A stretch of 64,000 nucleotides of DNA from Motilibacter peucedani (GCF_003634695.1 NZ_RBWV01000016.1:62001-126000), one strand, 5' to 3'; positions 27,507 to 37,715 are shown, counted from the stretch's first letter. Program-made: numbers and translations. The notes: a model not told the origin generated them from the letters alone.

Positions 27507-28973
27507 CTATGCGACGTCGGGGCGGGTTCTGAGCGGTGACCGGAGGTGTACGCGCAGGTCAGGCGTGGTCAACGGCACGGTGCTCCACGTCGCCACCGCC
27601 GTTCCCGTGCTCCGATCAAGCAGCAGTCGAACACGGTGCGGGGTGGTGATGACGTAGAGGTCGGCGACGAACGTCTCGCCCTGCCAGGCGCCGGTGGCCA
27701 CGACCGGGCGACCCAGGGGCGAGCTCTCGCGCCAGCCTCCGTGACCAACGGCGACCTCGATGAACGACTCGGCAGGCGACTCCGTCGCCGCCCCGGTGGA
27801 CGCCCCGAGTCGCAGGTGCCACCCGCCGTCCATCGGCACGAGAGTCACCTCGATCGCCTCGGGCAGGGCCGAGCCCGGCGCGGAAGCGTCGATGCGGGCC
27901 GCGGCGGAGCGGGCGGGGTCCGCCAAGCCCGGCACGGGTGCGAAGGACAGGCTCTGCAGCCGTCGAGCAAGGACCTCGTCGTCGTGGTCGTCGTCCGGCT
28001 CGTCCAGACCTGGCAGCAGGCGGTCCTGGACGGCTCCAACTGCCGCCCCGTGCGGGCCGTCACCGGCGGTGACCGCGACGACCAGGTCGTGCTCGGGGTA
28101 GACCATGCAGAACTGCTCGTAAGCCCCCTCGCCGCGGTACCCCTCGCGCGACATCCAGAACTGGTACCCGTACCCGGCGTTGGAGTCCGCATCCCACGGA
28201 CCGTCCGCCGCGTGCAGTGTCTCGATGTGCCGGCGGGTCGCCAGCCGCACCCAGTCAGCGGGGACGAGTTGCCGACCTTTCCAGGCGCCTTCACGCAGCA
28301 GCAGTTCACCGAAGGCGGCGACCGCCTCGGTCCTCAGGTGCAGGCCGTGGAACCCGAACGCGGCGCCGCTGGCGAGCCGGTCCCACTCGGCGTCCAGGAT
28401 GCCCATCGGCTGGAAGAGGCGCTCTTCCAGCAAGTCCGAGAGCGAGCGGCCGGTGACCTGCTCCACCATCCGGGCCAGGACGTAGGTGGTCGCGTTGTCG
28501 TAGGCGTGTCGTGTGCCCTCGAGCTCGGTGAACGGGACCCGCAGGAAGCCCTTGGTCAGGTCGCCTGGTTCGAGCCGCCAAGCCTCCTCGAGGCTGTCGC
28601 CGGCGTGACCGGTGGTCATGGTCAGCAGGTGGTGGACGGTGATGCGGCGTCCTTGCTCCGAGACGTCCTCAGGGACGTGGTCGCGCAGGACGTCCACAAC
28701 CCGGTCCTGCAGGGACAGCAGTCCCTCGGCGATCGTCAGGCCCACCGCGATCGAGGTGAACGACTTGCTCAGGGAGTACAGCAGGTGCGGACGATCGGCC
28801 GAGTACGGGGCCCACCAGCCTTCGGCGATGACGTGGCCGCGACGCACGACCACGAGGGAGTGGCACTCGACGGACTGCTCGTGGAGCCGGTCCAGCAACG
28901 CGGCGATGGCGCGCGAGGACACTCCCGAAGCCGCCGGGGTCAGGCGTGGCAGAAGCGCAGGCTGGCGCGGCAC
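27507..28973 (-). CDS. Beta-lactamase-fold serine hydrolase (class C/esterase type)
   Basis: A 488-residue protein of the beta-lactamase/transpeptidase-like family. The SxxK nucleophile block is SLSK at 67-70 and the YxN motif is YDN at 158-160. The first 330 residues are the catalytic domain and the last 150 are a beta-rich domain ending in LRTRPDVA. There is no signal peptide, so it is probably cytoplasmic, like esterase EstB-type enzymes, rather than a secreted antibiotic-resistance enzyme. It starts at GTG 28973. Its codon choice is looser than the neighbours, with more A/T-ending codons, which hints at later acquisition. Confidence 0.85.
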   Translation of the reverse strand: MPRQPALLPRLTPAASGVSSRAIAALLDRLHEQSVECHSLVVVRRGHVIAEGWWAPYSADRPHLLYSLSKSFTSIAVGLTIAEGLLSLQDRVVDVLRDHVPEDVSEQGRRITVHHLLTMTTGHAGDSLEEAWRLEPGDLTKGFLRVPFTELEGTRHAYDNATTYVLARMVEQVTGRSLSDLLEERLFQPMGILDAEWDRLASGAAFGFHGLHLRTEAVAAFGELLLREGAWKGRQLVPADWVRLATRRHIETLHAADGPWDADSNAGYGYQFWMSREGYRGEGAYEQFCMVYPEHDLVVAVTAGDGPHGAAVGAVQDRLLPGLDEPDDDHDDEVLARRLQSLSFAPVPGLADPARSAAARIDASAPGSALPEAIEVTLVPMDGGWHLRLGASTGAATESPAESFIEVAVGHGGWRESSPLGRPVVATGAWQGETFVADLYVITTPHRVRLLLDRSTGTAVATWSTVPLTTPDLRVHLRSPLRTRPDVA

Positions 28974-29169
28974 CTGGTGACTCTAGCCAGGGACACAGAC
29001 CAGGTCCTGCGCGGTTCGCAGCTTCGAGACGTCTGCACATCGACGGCCCGAAGATCGGTACGGGCGGTCACCGCGCCGCGCCCCGGCGGCGGCAGGAGCG
29101 GGCGACCGCCCTAGCCGGTCGGCCGCCGCCCTCATCGGTGCACCAGAGCATCGACCGGCCGAGGGCGCG
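28974..29169. other. Intergenic stretch of about 196 bases
   Basis: No convincing gene. It holds the leaderless element for the hydrolase at 28980-28985 and a small hairpin CGACCG/CGGTCG at 29103-29121 (7-base loop) that might end the galK transcript. I see nothing else. Confidence 0.4.
28980..28985 (-). promoter_or_regulatory. -10 element of a leaderless promoter (hydrolase gene)
   Basis: Minus-strand TAGAGT, six bases, then GTG 28973; no ribosome-binding site. Confidence 0.55.
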
Positions 29170-30333
29170 TCAGCTCTCCCGGCGCGCTCCCGCCGCGGGC
29201 CGGGCGACGAGGAACTCGGGCTCCTTGAAGTCGGCCGCCGCGAAGGCGTCACGGACGGCGGCAGAGACGGCGTCGAGCAGGTCCTCCGGCACCAGCGCGA
29301 TGGCCGAGCCGCCGAAGCCGCCGCCGGTCATGCGGGCGCCGAGGGCGCCGGCGCGCTGAGCGCTGTCGGCGGCGACATCGAGCTCGTCGCACGAGACCTC
29401 GTAGTCGTCGCGCAGCGAGGCGTGCGAGCCGTTCATCAGCTGGCCTGCAGTGGTCAGGTCACCGGCGCGCAGCGCCTCGACCGTCTGGAGGACTCTCGCG
29501 TCCTCGGTGACGACGTGGCGGGCGCGACGGCGTACGACCTCGTCCGAGATCTTCCCCAGCGCCTCGTCCAGCCCGTCGAGCGTGACGTCGCGCAGCGCCG
29601 GCACGCCGATCTCGCGGCAGGCCTGCTCGCACTGCGAGCGGCGCTCTCCGTAGGCGCCGTCGTCGAGCGCGTGCTGCACGCGGGTGTTGATGACCAGCAG
29701 GCGCACGCCGAGCGCGGGCGCGTCCAGCGGCACCTGCTCGGCCTCGCCCGAGCGGCAGTCGTAGAACAGCACGTGCCCGTCGGTGCACAGCAGCGACGCG
29801 GTCTGGTCGAGGATCCCGGTAGGGGCGCCGACGAAGTCGTTCTCCGAGCGCTGCACGATGCGCGCCAGCTCGGTGCGGGGCACGTCGATCCCGTAGACGC
29901 CGGTCGCGGCCAGCGCGACCGCGCACTCGAGCGAGTGCGACGACGAGAGTCCTGAGCCGAGCGGCACGTGCCCGTCGACGACCAGGGACAGACCGCGTAC
30001 GTCGTGGCCGGCCTCGCGCAGCGCCCACACGGTGCCCGCGACGTAGCGCAGCCAGCCCTCGACGTTGTCGGGCTCCAGCTCGGACAGCGCGATCGAGCCG
30101 ACCGCGTCGGCCTGGAGGCTGCGGATGTCGAGCCGGTCGTCGTCCCGGCGGGACGCAGCGACGTAGGTGCTCTGCTCGAGAGCGAAGGGGAGCACGAAGC
30201 CGTCGTTGTAGTCGGTGTGCTCGCCGATCAGGTTCACGCGGCCGGGAGCGGCCCACACGCCCTCGGGCGCGCTGCCGTGCACCTGCTCGAAGACCTCGGC
30301 GGCGTTCGTCGTCGACTGACCGGAGTTGACCAT
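29170..30333 (-). CDS. galK: Galactokinase
   Basis: A 387-residue GHMP kinase that phosphorylates galactose at C1, the first step of the Leloir pathway. The substrate-binding signature GRVNLIGEHTDYNDGFVLP spans residues 31-49, the ATP loop is PLGSGLSSSHSLE near 120, and ARMTGGGFGGSAIALV near 340 is the third GHMP motif. AGGA lies eight bases before ATG 30333. No galT or galE is adjacent on this strand, although an epimerase-fold gene lies at 37716. It diverges from the sugar ABC operon over 192 bases that probably share control by a ROK regulator. Confidence 0.95.
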   Translation of the reverse strand: MVNSGQSTTNAAEVFEQVHGSAPEGVWAAPGRVNLIGEHTDYNDGFVLPFALEQSTYVAASRRDDDRLDIRSLQADAVGSIALSELEPDNVEGWLRYVAGTVWALREAGHDVRGLSLVVDGHVPLGSGLSSSHSLECAVALAATGVYGIDVPRTELARIVQRSENDFVGAPTGILDQTASLLCTDGHVLFYDCRSGEAEQVPLDAPALGVRLLVINTRVQHALDDGAYGERRSQCEQACREIGVPALRDVTLDGLDEALGKISDEVVRRRARHVVTEDARVLQTVEALRAGDLTTAGQLMNGSHASLRDDYEVSCDELDVAADSAQRAGALGARMTGGGFGGSAIALVPEDLLDAVSAAVRDAFAAADFKEPEFLVARPAAGARRES

Positions 30334-30446
30334 TCGTGATCCTGGATGGTGAGGAGTTGACCGGCGGGCTGCTGGATCCGCAGCGTACGGCACCTAGTCG
30401 CATCGACGGCAGCGGCGGAACTTTCGAACCGATCCGCAGAAGCCTC

Positions 30447-30475
30447 TTCACAAGACCGCAGAAGGGGTCTACCTT
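30447..30475 (+). promoter_or_regulatory. Promoter of the sugar ABC operon
   Basis: TTCACA at 30447-30452, a 17-base spacer, and TACCTT at 30470-30475, about 50 bases before the ABC start. The palindrome TTCGAA at 30423-30428 just upstream and a direct repeat GCAGAAG at 30436 and 30458 flank the -35 and could be regulator sites. The promoter reading is by eye only. Confidence 0.5.
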
Positions 30476-30525
30476 CCGGGGACCGCAGCGCAACGGGGCG
30501 CCGCGGGAGGTGGAGAGGGGCGACC

Positions 30526-32055
30526 GTGGCAGGTGCACCGCCGCTGCTGCGCATGGCCGGCATCGTCAAGGAGTTCCCTGGCGTGCGGGCGCTCGACGGC
30601 GTCGAGCTCGAGGTCACCGCGGGGGAGGTCCACTGCCTGCTCGGCCAGAACGGCGCGGGCAAGTCGACGCTGATCAAGGTGCTCGCCGGCGCGCACCGCC
30701 CCGACGCCGGGACCATCGAGTGGCAGGGGCGGCCGGTCGAGCTCGGGACGCCGGCCGAGGCGGTGCGGCTCGGCATCGCCACGATCTACCAGGAGCTCGA
30801 CCTGGTGCCGACGCTGTCGGTGAGCGACAACGTCTGGCTCGGGCACGAGCGCTCCAGCGCCGGCGTCTCACGCCTGACGCGCGAGCACGACGCGACGCGG
30901 GCACTGCTCGAGCGGCTCGGCCACCCCGAGATCGAGCCGGGCCGCGAGGTCGGCCGGCTCTCCGCCGCCGGTCAACAGGTCGTCAGCATGGCCCGCGCGC
31001 TCTCGCACGACGCGAAGGTCCTCGTCATGGACGAGCCCTCGGCCGTCCTCGACAGCGACGAGGTGGCGAACCTCTTCCGGATCGTGCGCGACGTGACCAC
31101 CTCGGGCGTCGCCGTCGTCTACATCTCCCACCGGCTCGAGGAGATCCGGCAGATCGGCGACCGGGTCTCGGTCCTCAAGGACGGCCGCACGGTCGCGGCG
31201 GGACTGCCCGCCCGCACCACGCCGACGGCCGACGTCGTCCGGCTGATGACCGGCCGCTCGATCGAGTACGTCTTCCCGCCCCGCCCCTCGCGGCCCGACC
31301 CCTCCGAGCGCGACGTGCTGCTCGAGGTGCGGGGCCTCACGGTGGCGGGCGCCGTGCACGACGTGTCGTTCACCGTCGGCCGTGGCGAGGTCGTGGGGCT
31401 CGCCGGGCTGGTCGGATCGGGCCGCTCGGAGATCCTGGAGGCCGTCTTCGGCGCCCGGAGGCCGACGAGCGGCACGGTGGCCCTCGGCGGGCGGACCCTG
31501 AAGCCCGGCCGGGTCGGCTCCGCGGTGCGCGCCGGCATGGGTCTCGCGCCCGAGGAGCGCAAGAGCCAGGCGCTGTTCCTCGACGCGTCCATCGCCTCGA
31601 ACGTCTCGGCCGCCTCGCTGCGGCGCTACTCGCGCTGGGGCTGGCTCGACCGGCGTCGCGAGCTCGCCGACGCCCAGGCGCAGGTGGAGGGGCTCGACCT
31701 GCGCCCCGCCGACGCGAGGCGCGCCGTGCGTACCCTCTCCGGCGGCAACCAGCAGAAGGCCGTCGTCGCCCGCTGGCTGCTCACCGAGTGCTCGCTCCTG
31801 CTGCTCGACGAGCCGACGCGCGGCGTTGACATCGGCGCGCGGGCCGAGCTGTACGCGCTGGTGCGCTCGCTCGCGGACCGCGGGGTCGGCGTGCTGGTCG
31901 TCAGCAGCGAGATCCCCGAGGTGCTCGGGCTCTCGGACCGGGTGCTGGTCGTCGCCGAGGGCCGGGTGGTCCGGGAGGCGCGCGCCACCGAGCTCGACGA
32001 GGACACCGTCCTCGAGATCGTCATGTCCGGTACGACTGAAGGAGCCCTCGCGTGA
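30526..32055 (+). CDS. Sugar ABC transporter, RbsA-type double ATPase
   Basis: A 509-residue ATPase with two nucleotide-binding halves in one chain, as in RbsA/MglA. Half one has Walker A GQNGAGKST at 46-54 and Walker B LVMDEPSAV; its signature LSAAGQQVVSMARAL is close to consensus. Half two has the usual degenerate Walker A (GLVGSGRSE), signature LSGGNQQKAVVARWL and LLLDEPTRGVD. The protein powers import by the permease and binding protein that follow. Its stop overlaps the permease start by four bases. It starts at GTG 30526 after a purine-rich GGAGAGGGG. Confidence 0.93.
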   Translation: MAGAPPLLRMAGIVKEFPGVRALDGVELEVTAGEVHCLLGQNGAGKSTLIKVLAGAHRPDAGTIEWQGRPVELGTPAEAVRLGIATIYQELDLVPTLSVSDNVWLGHERSSAGVSRLTREHDATRALLERLGHPEIEPGREVGRLSAAGQQVVSMARALSHDAKVLVMDEPSAVLDSDEVANLFRIVRDVTTSGVAVVYISHRLEEIRQIGDRVSVLKDGRTVAAGLPARTTPTADVVRLMTGRSIEYVFPPRPSRPDPSERDVLLEVRGLTVAGAVHDVSFTVGRGEVVGLAGLVGSGRSEILEAVFGARRPTSGTVALGGRTLKPGRVGSAVRAGMGLAPEERKSQALFLDASIASNVSAASLRRYSRWGWLDRRRELADAQAQVEGLDLRPADARRAVRTLSGGNQQKAVVARWLLTECSLLLLDEPTRGVDIGARAELYALVRSLADRGVGVLVVSSEIPEVLGLSDRVLVVAEGRVVREARATELDEDTVLEIVMSGTTEGALA

Positions 32056-33122
32056 ACGAGCAGGTCTCGAGCACCGGAACCACCAGCACCGGGACCACCG
32101 CGCCGCCGGCGCAGGAGCAGAAGCGGGTCGAGCGGGCGGCTGCCAGCACGGCGACGCCCACCTCGCGCCTCGACCGGGTGCTCGCCAACCCGGCGGCACG
32201 CAACCTCGGCCTCGTCGCCGTGCTGCTGCTCATCTGCGTCATCGGCGTGGTCGAGTCGGGCAGCTCGTTCGCCTCGCAGTCGAACGTGCTGACCATCCTG
32301 CGGCTGGCCTCCACCATCGGCGTCGTCAGCGTCGGCATGACGTTCGTCATCATCGGCGGCGGCATCGACCTGTCGGTGGGGGCGATCGTCGCGCTGAGCT
32401 CGGTGTGGGCGACGACCGTCGCGACCCAGGACTTCGGGCCGTTCGGCATCATCTTCACCGCGCTCGTCGTCGGCACGGCGTGCGGCCTCGTCAACGGCGT
32501 GGTCGTCGCCTACGGCCGCGTGGTGCCCTTCATCGCGACGCTCGCCATGCTCGCATCCGCCCGCGGCCTCGCCGAGAAGATCAGCGACCTGCAGACCCAG
32601 CGCGTCACCCACACCGGCTTCATCAGGTTCTTCCGCGCCGAGCCGGCCGGGATCCCCGTGCTGGTGCTGATGTTCGCCGCCACCGCCGTGCTCGGGTGGC
32701 TCCTGCTCAACCGCACGACCTTCGGCCGACGCACGTTCGCGATCGGCGGCAACGCGGAGGCGGCGCGCCTGGCCGGCATCGACGTACGCCGGCACACCGT
32801 CGCGCTGTTCGCGCTCCTCGGCCTGTGCTGCGGCATCGCCGCAGTGATGATCATCGCCCGCACCACCGTGGGCACCAGCAGCCACGGGAACCTCTACGAG
32901 CTCGACTCCATCGCCGCAGTGGTCATCGGTGGCACGTTGCTCTCCGGTGGCCGCGGCTCCATCGTCGGCACCGTCCTCGGTGTCGTGATCTTCTCGACGC
33001 TCAACAACATCTTCACCCTGCAGAACCTCGACACCTCCGACCAGGCCGTCGCCAAGGGACTCATCATCGTCGCGGCGGTCCTGCTCCAGCAGCGCGTGGC
33101 CCGGGTCCCGGGCACCTCCTGA
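32052..33122 (+). CDS. Sugar ABC transporter permease, RbsC type
   Basis: A 356-residue integral membrane subunit of the branched-chain/sugar permease family (BPD_transp_2). About 50 cytoplasmic residues precede the first of roughly eight to ten spans. GMTFVIIGGGIDLSVGAIVA is the strongly conserved family block and RRTFAIGGNAEAARLAGIDV is the cytoplasmic coupling region. It forms the pore for the sugar bound by the lipoprotein at 33166. The GTGA overlap with the ATPase gene shows translational coupling. Confidence 0.92.
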   Translation: MNEQVSSTGTTSTGTTAPPAQEQKRVERAAASTATPTSRLDRVLANPAARNLGLVAVLLLICVIGVVESGSSFASQSNVLTILRLASTIGVVSVGMTFVIIGGGIDLSVGAIVALSSVWATTVATQDFGPFGIIFTALVVGTACGLVNGVVVAYGRVVPFIATLAMLASARGLAEKISDLQTQRVTHTGFIRFFRAEPAGIPVLVLMFAATAVLGWLLLNRTTFGRRTFAIGGNAEAARLAGIDVRRHTVALFALLGLCCGIAAVMIIARTTVGTSSHGNLYELDSIAAVVIGGTLLSGGRGSIVGTVLGVVIFSTLNNIFTLQNLDTSDQAVAKGLIIVAAVLLQQRVARVPGTS

Positions 33123-33165
33123 CCAACCCAGCTCGCACATCCCCGTCTTCGAAGGAGAAGGCACC

Positions 33166-34239
33166 ATGGACCTGCCAGAGAACCTGCGACGCAGGAGCTT
33201 CCTGCTCGGCGCCGGAGCGCTCGGCGCCGGCGCGGCCCTCGCCGGCTGCACCGGCAACTCGAGCAAGGACGACACCGCCAACGTCGCTGCACCCGCCGCG
33301 TCCTCCGCTGGCGGGGGTGGCGGCAACGACGCCATCGGGCAGAAGGTCGTCGTCGGCTTCAGCGCGCCGGCCGCCGACCACGGCTGGATCGGCGCCATCA
33401 CCAAGAACGCCAAGGCGCAGGCCGCGCAGTACTCCGACGTGGAGCTGAAGGCGACCGAGGGCACCAACGACACCAACCAGCAGATCTCGCAGGTCGAGAC
33501 GCTCATCAACGCCAAGGTGGGCGTGCTGGTGATCCTGCCCTACGACGGCAAGGCGCTGACCGAGGTCGCCACCAAGGCGATGGACGCCGGCATCCCGGTC
33601 GTCAACCTCGACCGGGTCTTCGACTCGCCGCTTGCCTACCGGATCTGGATCGGCGGCGACAACTACGGCATGGGCGTCGCGGCCGGCACGTACATCGCCA
33701 AGGCGATGAAGGACAAGGGCGTGAGCAGTCCGGTGATCGCCGAGATCCCGGGCATCGACTCGCTGCCGCTCACCCAGCAGCGCAGCAAGGGCTTCGCCGA
33801 CGCGCTCAAGGCGGCCGGCTTCAAGGTGGCCAACCGGGTGCCCGCCGACTTCACGCCGGAGGGGGGCGAGAAGGCGGCGTCCAACCTGCTGCAGGCGGCC
33901 GGGAAGATCGACGCGATCTGGAACCACGACGACGACCAGGGCATCGGCGTGCTCTCCGCGATCGAGAGCGCCAAGCGCAGCGAGTTCGTCCTCGTGGGCG
34001 GCGCGGGCAGCAAGAACGCCATGGATGCGATCAAGGCCGACAACGGCGTGCTGAAATGCACTGTGACCTACAGCCCGTCGATGTCGTCGTCGGCCATCAA
34101 GCTGGCCCGGCTCATCGGCCACTCGAAAGGCATGAGCGACCTCGTGGAGAAGGAAGTGCCCACCTCGATCACCCTGGCATCGGCGACGGTGACCAAGGAC
34201 AACGTCGACCAGTACATGCAGTTCGGCTTCACCTCATGA
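33166..34239 (+). CDS. Sugar ABC transporter substrate-binding lipoprotein, RbsB type
   Basis: A 357-residue exported binding protein. The N-terminus has a twin-arginine-like RRRSFLLGAGALGAGAALAG followed by a lipobox ending in cysteine (ALAGC, about residue 26), so it is probably a Tat lipoprotein. The mature part is a Peripla_BP_4 domain of two lobes: VVVGFSAPAADHGWIGAITK, GVLVILPYDGKAL, VVNLDRVFD and WNHDDDQGIGVL. It delivers sugar to the permease. AAGGAG stands ten bases upstream of ATG 33166. The D-x-W residues of the binding pocket do not show which sugar it takes. Confidence 0.9.
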   Translation: MDLPENLRRRSFLLGAGALGAGAALAGCTGNSSKDDTANVAAPAASSAGGGGGNDAIGQKVVVGFSAPAADHGWIGAITKNAKAQAAQYSDVELKATEGTNDTNQQISQVETLINAKVGVLVILPYDGKALTEVATKAMDAGIPVVNLDRVFDSPLAYRIWIGGDNYGMGVAAGTYIAKAMKDKGVSSPVIAEIPGIDSLPLTQQRSKGFADALKAAGFKVANRVPADFTPEGGEKAASNLLQAAGKIDAIWNHDDDQGIGVLSAIESAKRSEFVLVGGAGSKNAMDAIKADNGVLKCTVTYSPSMSSSAIKLARLIGHSKGMSDLVEKEVPTSITLASATVTKDNVDQYMQFGFTS

Positions 34240-35414
34240 CGCAGGGCAAGCCTGCGCTCGGGGTGGCCATGGTGGGCTACGCCTTCATGGGCGCCGCCCA
34301 CTCGCAGGCGTGGCGGACCGTCGGCCGCGTCTACGACCTGCCCGTCGCGGCCGAGATGCGCGTCGTCTGCGGCCGCGACGAGGGCCGTGCCCGCGAGGCG
34401 GCCGACCGTCTGGGCTGGGCCGAGGTGGAGATCGACTGGCGCCGGCTGCTCGAGCGCGACGACGTGGACGTCGTCGACGTCTGCACCCCGGGCGACAGCC
34501 ACGCCGAGATCGCCATCGCCGCGCTCGAGGCCGGCAAGCACGTGCTCTGCGAGAAGCCGCTCGCCAACACCGTCGAGGAGGCGGAGGCGATGACGGCCGC
34601 CGCACAGCGGGCCGAGGCAGCCGGCGTGTTCTCGATGGTGGGCTTCAACTACCGCCGCGTGCCGGCGGTGGCCCTGGCCCGCCAGCTCGTCGAGCAGGGC
34701 CGGCTCGGCACCATCCGCCACATCCGGGCGCAGTACCTCCAGGACTGGATCGTCGACCCGGAGTTCCCGCTCGTGTGGCGGCTGCAGAAGGACAAGGCCG
34801 GCTCGGGCGCGCTCGGCGACATCGGCGCCCACATCGTCGACCTCGCCCAGTTCGTCACCGGTGACACCGTGGCCGGGGTGTCGGCGCTGATGGAGACCTT
34901 CGTGAAGCAGCGCCCGCTGGCCGAGGCCTCGAGCGGGCTCTCGGCGGCGGGCAGCAGCGAGCTCGGCGACGTCACCGTCGACGACGCCTCGCTGTTCCTC
35001 GCCCGCACGACGGGCGGCGCGGTCGCGACCTTCGAGGCCACCCGCTTCGCCGCTGGGCGCAAGAACGGCCTGCGCCTCGAGGTCGAGGGCTCCAAGGGCA
35101 GCATCGCCTTCGAGTTCGAGTCGATGAACGAGCTGCTCTTCCACGACCACACCGAGCCCGCGGCGACCGCGGGGTTCCGTCGGATCTCGGTCACCGAGCC
35201 GGAGCACCCCTACATGTCGGCGTGGTGGCCGGCCGGCCACATCATCGGCTACGAGCACACCTTCACCCACGAGGTGCGCGACTTCCTCGAGGCGGTCGGC
35301 TCGTCGCGGCCGCCGAGCCCGTCGTTCGCGGACGGGCTGCAGGTCCAGCGGGTCCTGGCAGCGGTCGAGCAGAGCGCCGCGAAGGACAGCTGCTGGACAG
35401 CCGTCGAGTCCTGA
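34236..35414 (+). CDS. Gfo/Idh/MocA family oxidoreductase
   Basis: A 392-residue NAD(P)-dependent sugar or inositol dehydrogenase. The N-terminal Rossmann motif is [17 protein letters not shown] (GxGxxG varied to GYAFMG), then [20 protein letters not shown] and the catalytic [11 protein letters not shown], in which K is the family lysine. The C-terminal alpha/beta domain carries [17 protein letters not shown], with the conserved D and H. It oxidises or epimerises a sugar brought in by the transporter. Its ATG overlaps the binding protein stop (ATGA), so the operon is continuous. Confidence 0.9.
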   Translation: MTQGKPALGVAMVGYAFMGAAHSQAWRTVGRVYDLPVAAEMRVVCGRDEGRAREAADRLGWAEVEIDWRRLLERDDVDVVDVCTPGDSHAEIAIAALEAGKHVLCEKPLANTVEEAEAMTAAAQRAEAAGVFSMVGFNYRRVPAVALARQLVEQGRLGTIRHIRAQYLQDWIVDPEFPLVWRLQKDKAGSGALGDIGAHIVDLAQFVTGDTVAGVSALMETFVKQRPLAEASSGLSAAGSSELGDVTVDDASLFLARTTGGAVATFEATRFAAGRKNGLRLEVEGSKGSIAFEFESMNELLFHDHTEPAATAGFRRISVTEPEHPYMSAWWPAGHIIGYEHTFTHEVRDFLEAVGSSRPPSPSFADGLQVQRVLAAVEQSAAKDSCWTAVES

Positions 35415-35454
35415 ACCTGTCCCGACCCGCTCCGAACCGCGACTGGAGAGCCGC

Positions 35455-36462
35455 ATGCCCCGTCCCGTCACCCTGTTCACCGGCCAGTGGGCCGACCTGC
35501 CGTTCGAGGAGGTCGCCCGGCTCGCGTCCGAGTGGGGCTACGACGGCCTCGAGATCGCCTGCTGGGGCGACCACTTCGAGGTCGACAAGGCGCTCGCCGA
35601 CGACTCCTACGTCGCCGGGCGGCGCGAGATCCTCGACCGCTACGGCCTCCAGGTCTTCGCCATCTCCAACCACCTGGCCGGCCAGGCGGTCTGCGACGCC
35701 GTCATCGACGAGCGCCACAAGGGCATCCTGCCCGCACGCATCTGGGGCGACGGGGAGCCCGAGGGCGTGCGGCAGCGGGCGGCCGAGGAGATGAAGGACA
35801 CCGCGAGGGCGGCGGCCAAGCTCGGCGTCAAGACCGTCATCGGGTTCACCGGCTCGGCCATCTGGCACTACGTGGCCATGTTCCCGCCCGTGCCGCAGCA
35901 CATGATCGACGCGGGCTACGACGACTTCGCCCGGCGGTGGAACCCGATCCTCGACGTCTACGACGAGGTGGGGGTCCGCTTCGCCCACGAGGTGCACCCG
36001 AGCGAGATCGCCTACGACTACTGGACGACGGTCCGCACCCTCGAGGCGATCGGCCACCGCGAGGCGTTCGGGCTCAACTTCGACCCGAGCCACTTCGTGT
36101 GGCAGGACCTCGACCCGGTCGGCTTCCTGTGGGACTTCCGCGACCGGATCTACCACGTCGACTGCAAGGAGTCGGTCAAGCAGCTCAACGGGCGCAACGG
36201 CCGGCTCGGCTCCCACCTGGCGTGGGCCGACCCGCGGCGCGGCTGGGACTTCGTCTCGACCGGCCACGGCGACGTGCCGTGGGAGCCGTGCTTCCGCATG
36301 CTCAACGCGATCGGCTACGACGGCCCGATCAGCGTCGAGTGGGAGGACGCGGGCATGGACCGCCTCGTCGGCGGGCCCGACGCCCTGGCGTTCGTGCGGC
36401 GGCTGACCGCCATCGAGCCGCCCGCGGCGGCGTTCGACGCGGCGTTCAGCTCCGGGTCCTGA
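35455..36462 (+). CDS. Sugar phosphate isomerase/epimerase (AP endonuclease 2-type TIM barrel)
   Basis: A 335-residue TIM-barrel metalloenzyme of the xylose-isomerase-like family. Candidate metal ligands lie in [33 protein letters not shown] and [11 protein letters not shown], the usual E-D-H-E pattern. Members isomerise or dehydrate keto-sugars and inositol derivatives and often partner a Gfo/Idh/MocA enzyme, as here. The start has a GGAGAG sequence upstream. It is the fifth gene of the sugar operon, 40 bases from the dehydrogenase. Confidence 0.9.
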   Translation: MPRPVTLFTGQWADLPFEEVARLASEWGYDGLEIACWGDHFEVDKALADDSYVAGRREILDRYGLQVFAISNHLAGQAVCDAVIDERHKGILPARIWGDGEPEGVRQRAAEEMKDTARAAAKLGVKTVIGFTGSAIWHYVAMFPPVPQHMIDAGYDDFARRWNPILDVYDEVGVRFAHEVHPSEIAYDYWTTVRTLEAIGHREAFGLNFDPSHFVWQDLDPVGFLWDFRDRIYHVDCKESVKQLNGRNGRLGSHLAWADPRRGWDFVSTGHGDVPWEPCFRMLNAIGYDGPISVEWEDAGMDRLVGGPDALAFVRRLTAIEPPAAAFDAAFSSGS

Positions 36463-36503
36463 GAGACGGCAGCCCGACCGGGGGCCGAGGAGGGGAGCGG
36501 GCC

Positions 36504-37703
36504 GTGGCGTTCGGCGTGCGACCGCGTACGCCTGTGCAGGCGGCGCTGCTGCGGATGCTGCGCGACGAGGGTCCCGTCTCCCGCGCCGCCCTGGTCGACG
36601 CCCTGGGCGTCGGCCGGGCGCGGCTCGCGGTCGAGATCGACGCGCTCGGCGCCGTCGGGCTCGTCGAGGACAGCGGCGTGAGCGTGAGCCGTGGCGGGCG
36701 ACCCTCGCCGCAGGTGGCGCTGCGCTCCGGGCTGCGGTTCGCCGGGGTCGACCTCGGCGCCACCTCGGTCACCGTCGCGGTCGGCGACAGCCGGCTCGAG
36801 GTGCTCGAGGTGGTCGAGGAGCCGTGCGACGTGCGGGAGGGGCCGGTGCCCGTGCTCGGCCGGGTCGACGACCTCCTGCGCAAGGTCCTGGCGAGCACGG
36901 GCACGCCCGACCTGGCCGCCATCGGCATGGGCGTGCCGGGACCGGTGAGCTTCCGCGAGGGCGTGCCGGTGAGCCCGCCGATCATGCCGGGCTGGAACCG
37001 CTACCCGGTGCGCGACGAGCTGGCGCGTCGGCACGGGTGCGCCGTCACGGTCGACAACGACGTCAACATCATGGCCACGGGCGAGCGCTGGGGCGGCGTC
37101 GCCAAGGGCATGGACGACTTCTTGTTCGTGAAGGTCGGCACCGGCATCGGCAGCGCGGCCGTGATCGGCGGCCACGTCTACCGCGGGGCCGCCGGGTCGG
37201 CCGGAGACATCGGCCACATCAAGGTCGCCGACGGACCGACCTGCGGCTGCGGCAACGACGGCTGCCTCGAGATGGTGTTCGGGGGAGCGGCGCTGAGCCG
37301 CGACGCGACGGCGCTGGCCCGCAGCGGGGAGTCGGCCGCGCTCGCCGCACGGCTCGTGGGCGGCTCGCCGGCCGGGGACGGCGTGCTGACGGCGCTCGAC
37401 GTCGGGGCGGCGGCGCAGGAGGGCGACGCCGCCGCGATCGCGCTGGTGAAGGCGGGCGGGCGGCTGCTCGGGGGCGTGCTGGCCGACCTGGTCAACTTCA
37501 TGAACCCGACGCTCGTCGTGATCGCAGGTGGCGTCGCGCGCCTCGGGCACCCGCTGCTCGCCGAGATCCGCCAGACCGTCTACCGCCAGTCGACGCCGCT
37601 GGCGACGAGCAACCTGCCGATCGTGCTCAGCGAGCTGGGCGACACCGCGGGCGTGCTGGGGGCGCTGGTGACGGCGAGCGACGAGCTCTTCGCACCGGCC
37701 TGA
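36504..37703 (+). CDS. ROK family transcriptional regulator of the sugar operon
   Basis: A 399-residue ROK repressor. A winged helix spans about 10-55 (LLRMLRDEGPVSRAALVDAL, then GRARLAVEIDALGAVG). The sugar-binding domain has GVDLGATSVTVAVGD, VDNDVNIMATGERWGG and VKVGTGIGSAAVIGG, and the full zinc motif CGCGNDGC at 247-254. The start is GTG 36504 after GAGGAGGGGAG. It is embedded in the operon and likely represses both this operon and the divergent galK until a sugar binds. Confidence 0.93.
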   Translation: MAFGVRPRTPVQAALLRMLRDEGPVSRAALVDALGVGRARLAVEIDALGAVGLVEDSGVSVSRGGRPSPQVALRSGLRFAGVDLGATSVTVAVGDSRLEVLEVVEEPCDVREGPVPVLGRVDDLLRKVLASTGTPDLAAIGMGVPGPVSFREGVPVSPPIMPGWNRYPVRDELARRHGCAVTVDNDVNIMATGERWGGVAKGMDDFLFVKVGTGIGSAAVIGGHVYRGAAGSAGDIGHIKVADGPTCGCGNDGCLEMVFGGAALSRDATALARSGESAALAARLVGGSPAGDGVLTALDVGAAAQEGDAAAIALVKAGGRLLGGVLADLVNFMNPTLVVIAGGVARLGHPLLAEIRQTVYRQSTPLATSNLPIVLSELGDTAGVLGALVTASDELFAPA

Positions 37704-37715
37704 GAGGATGCCGCC

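Noticed and set aside
27507-28973. Beta-lactamase-fold gene as an antibiotic-resistance determinant
   Set aside because: No signal peptide and an extra C-terminal domain; more like an intracellular esterase or peptidase.
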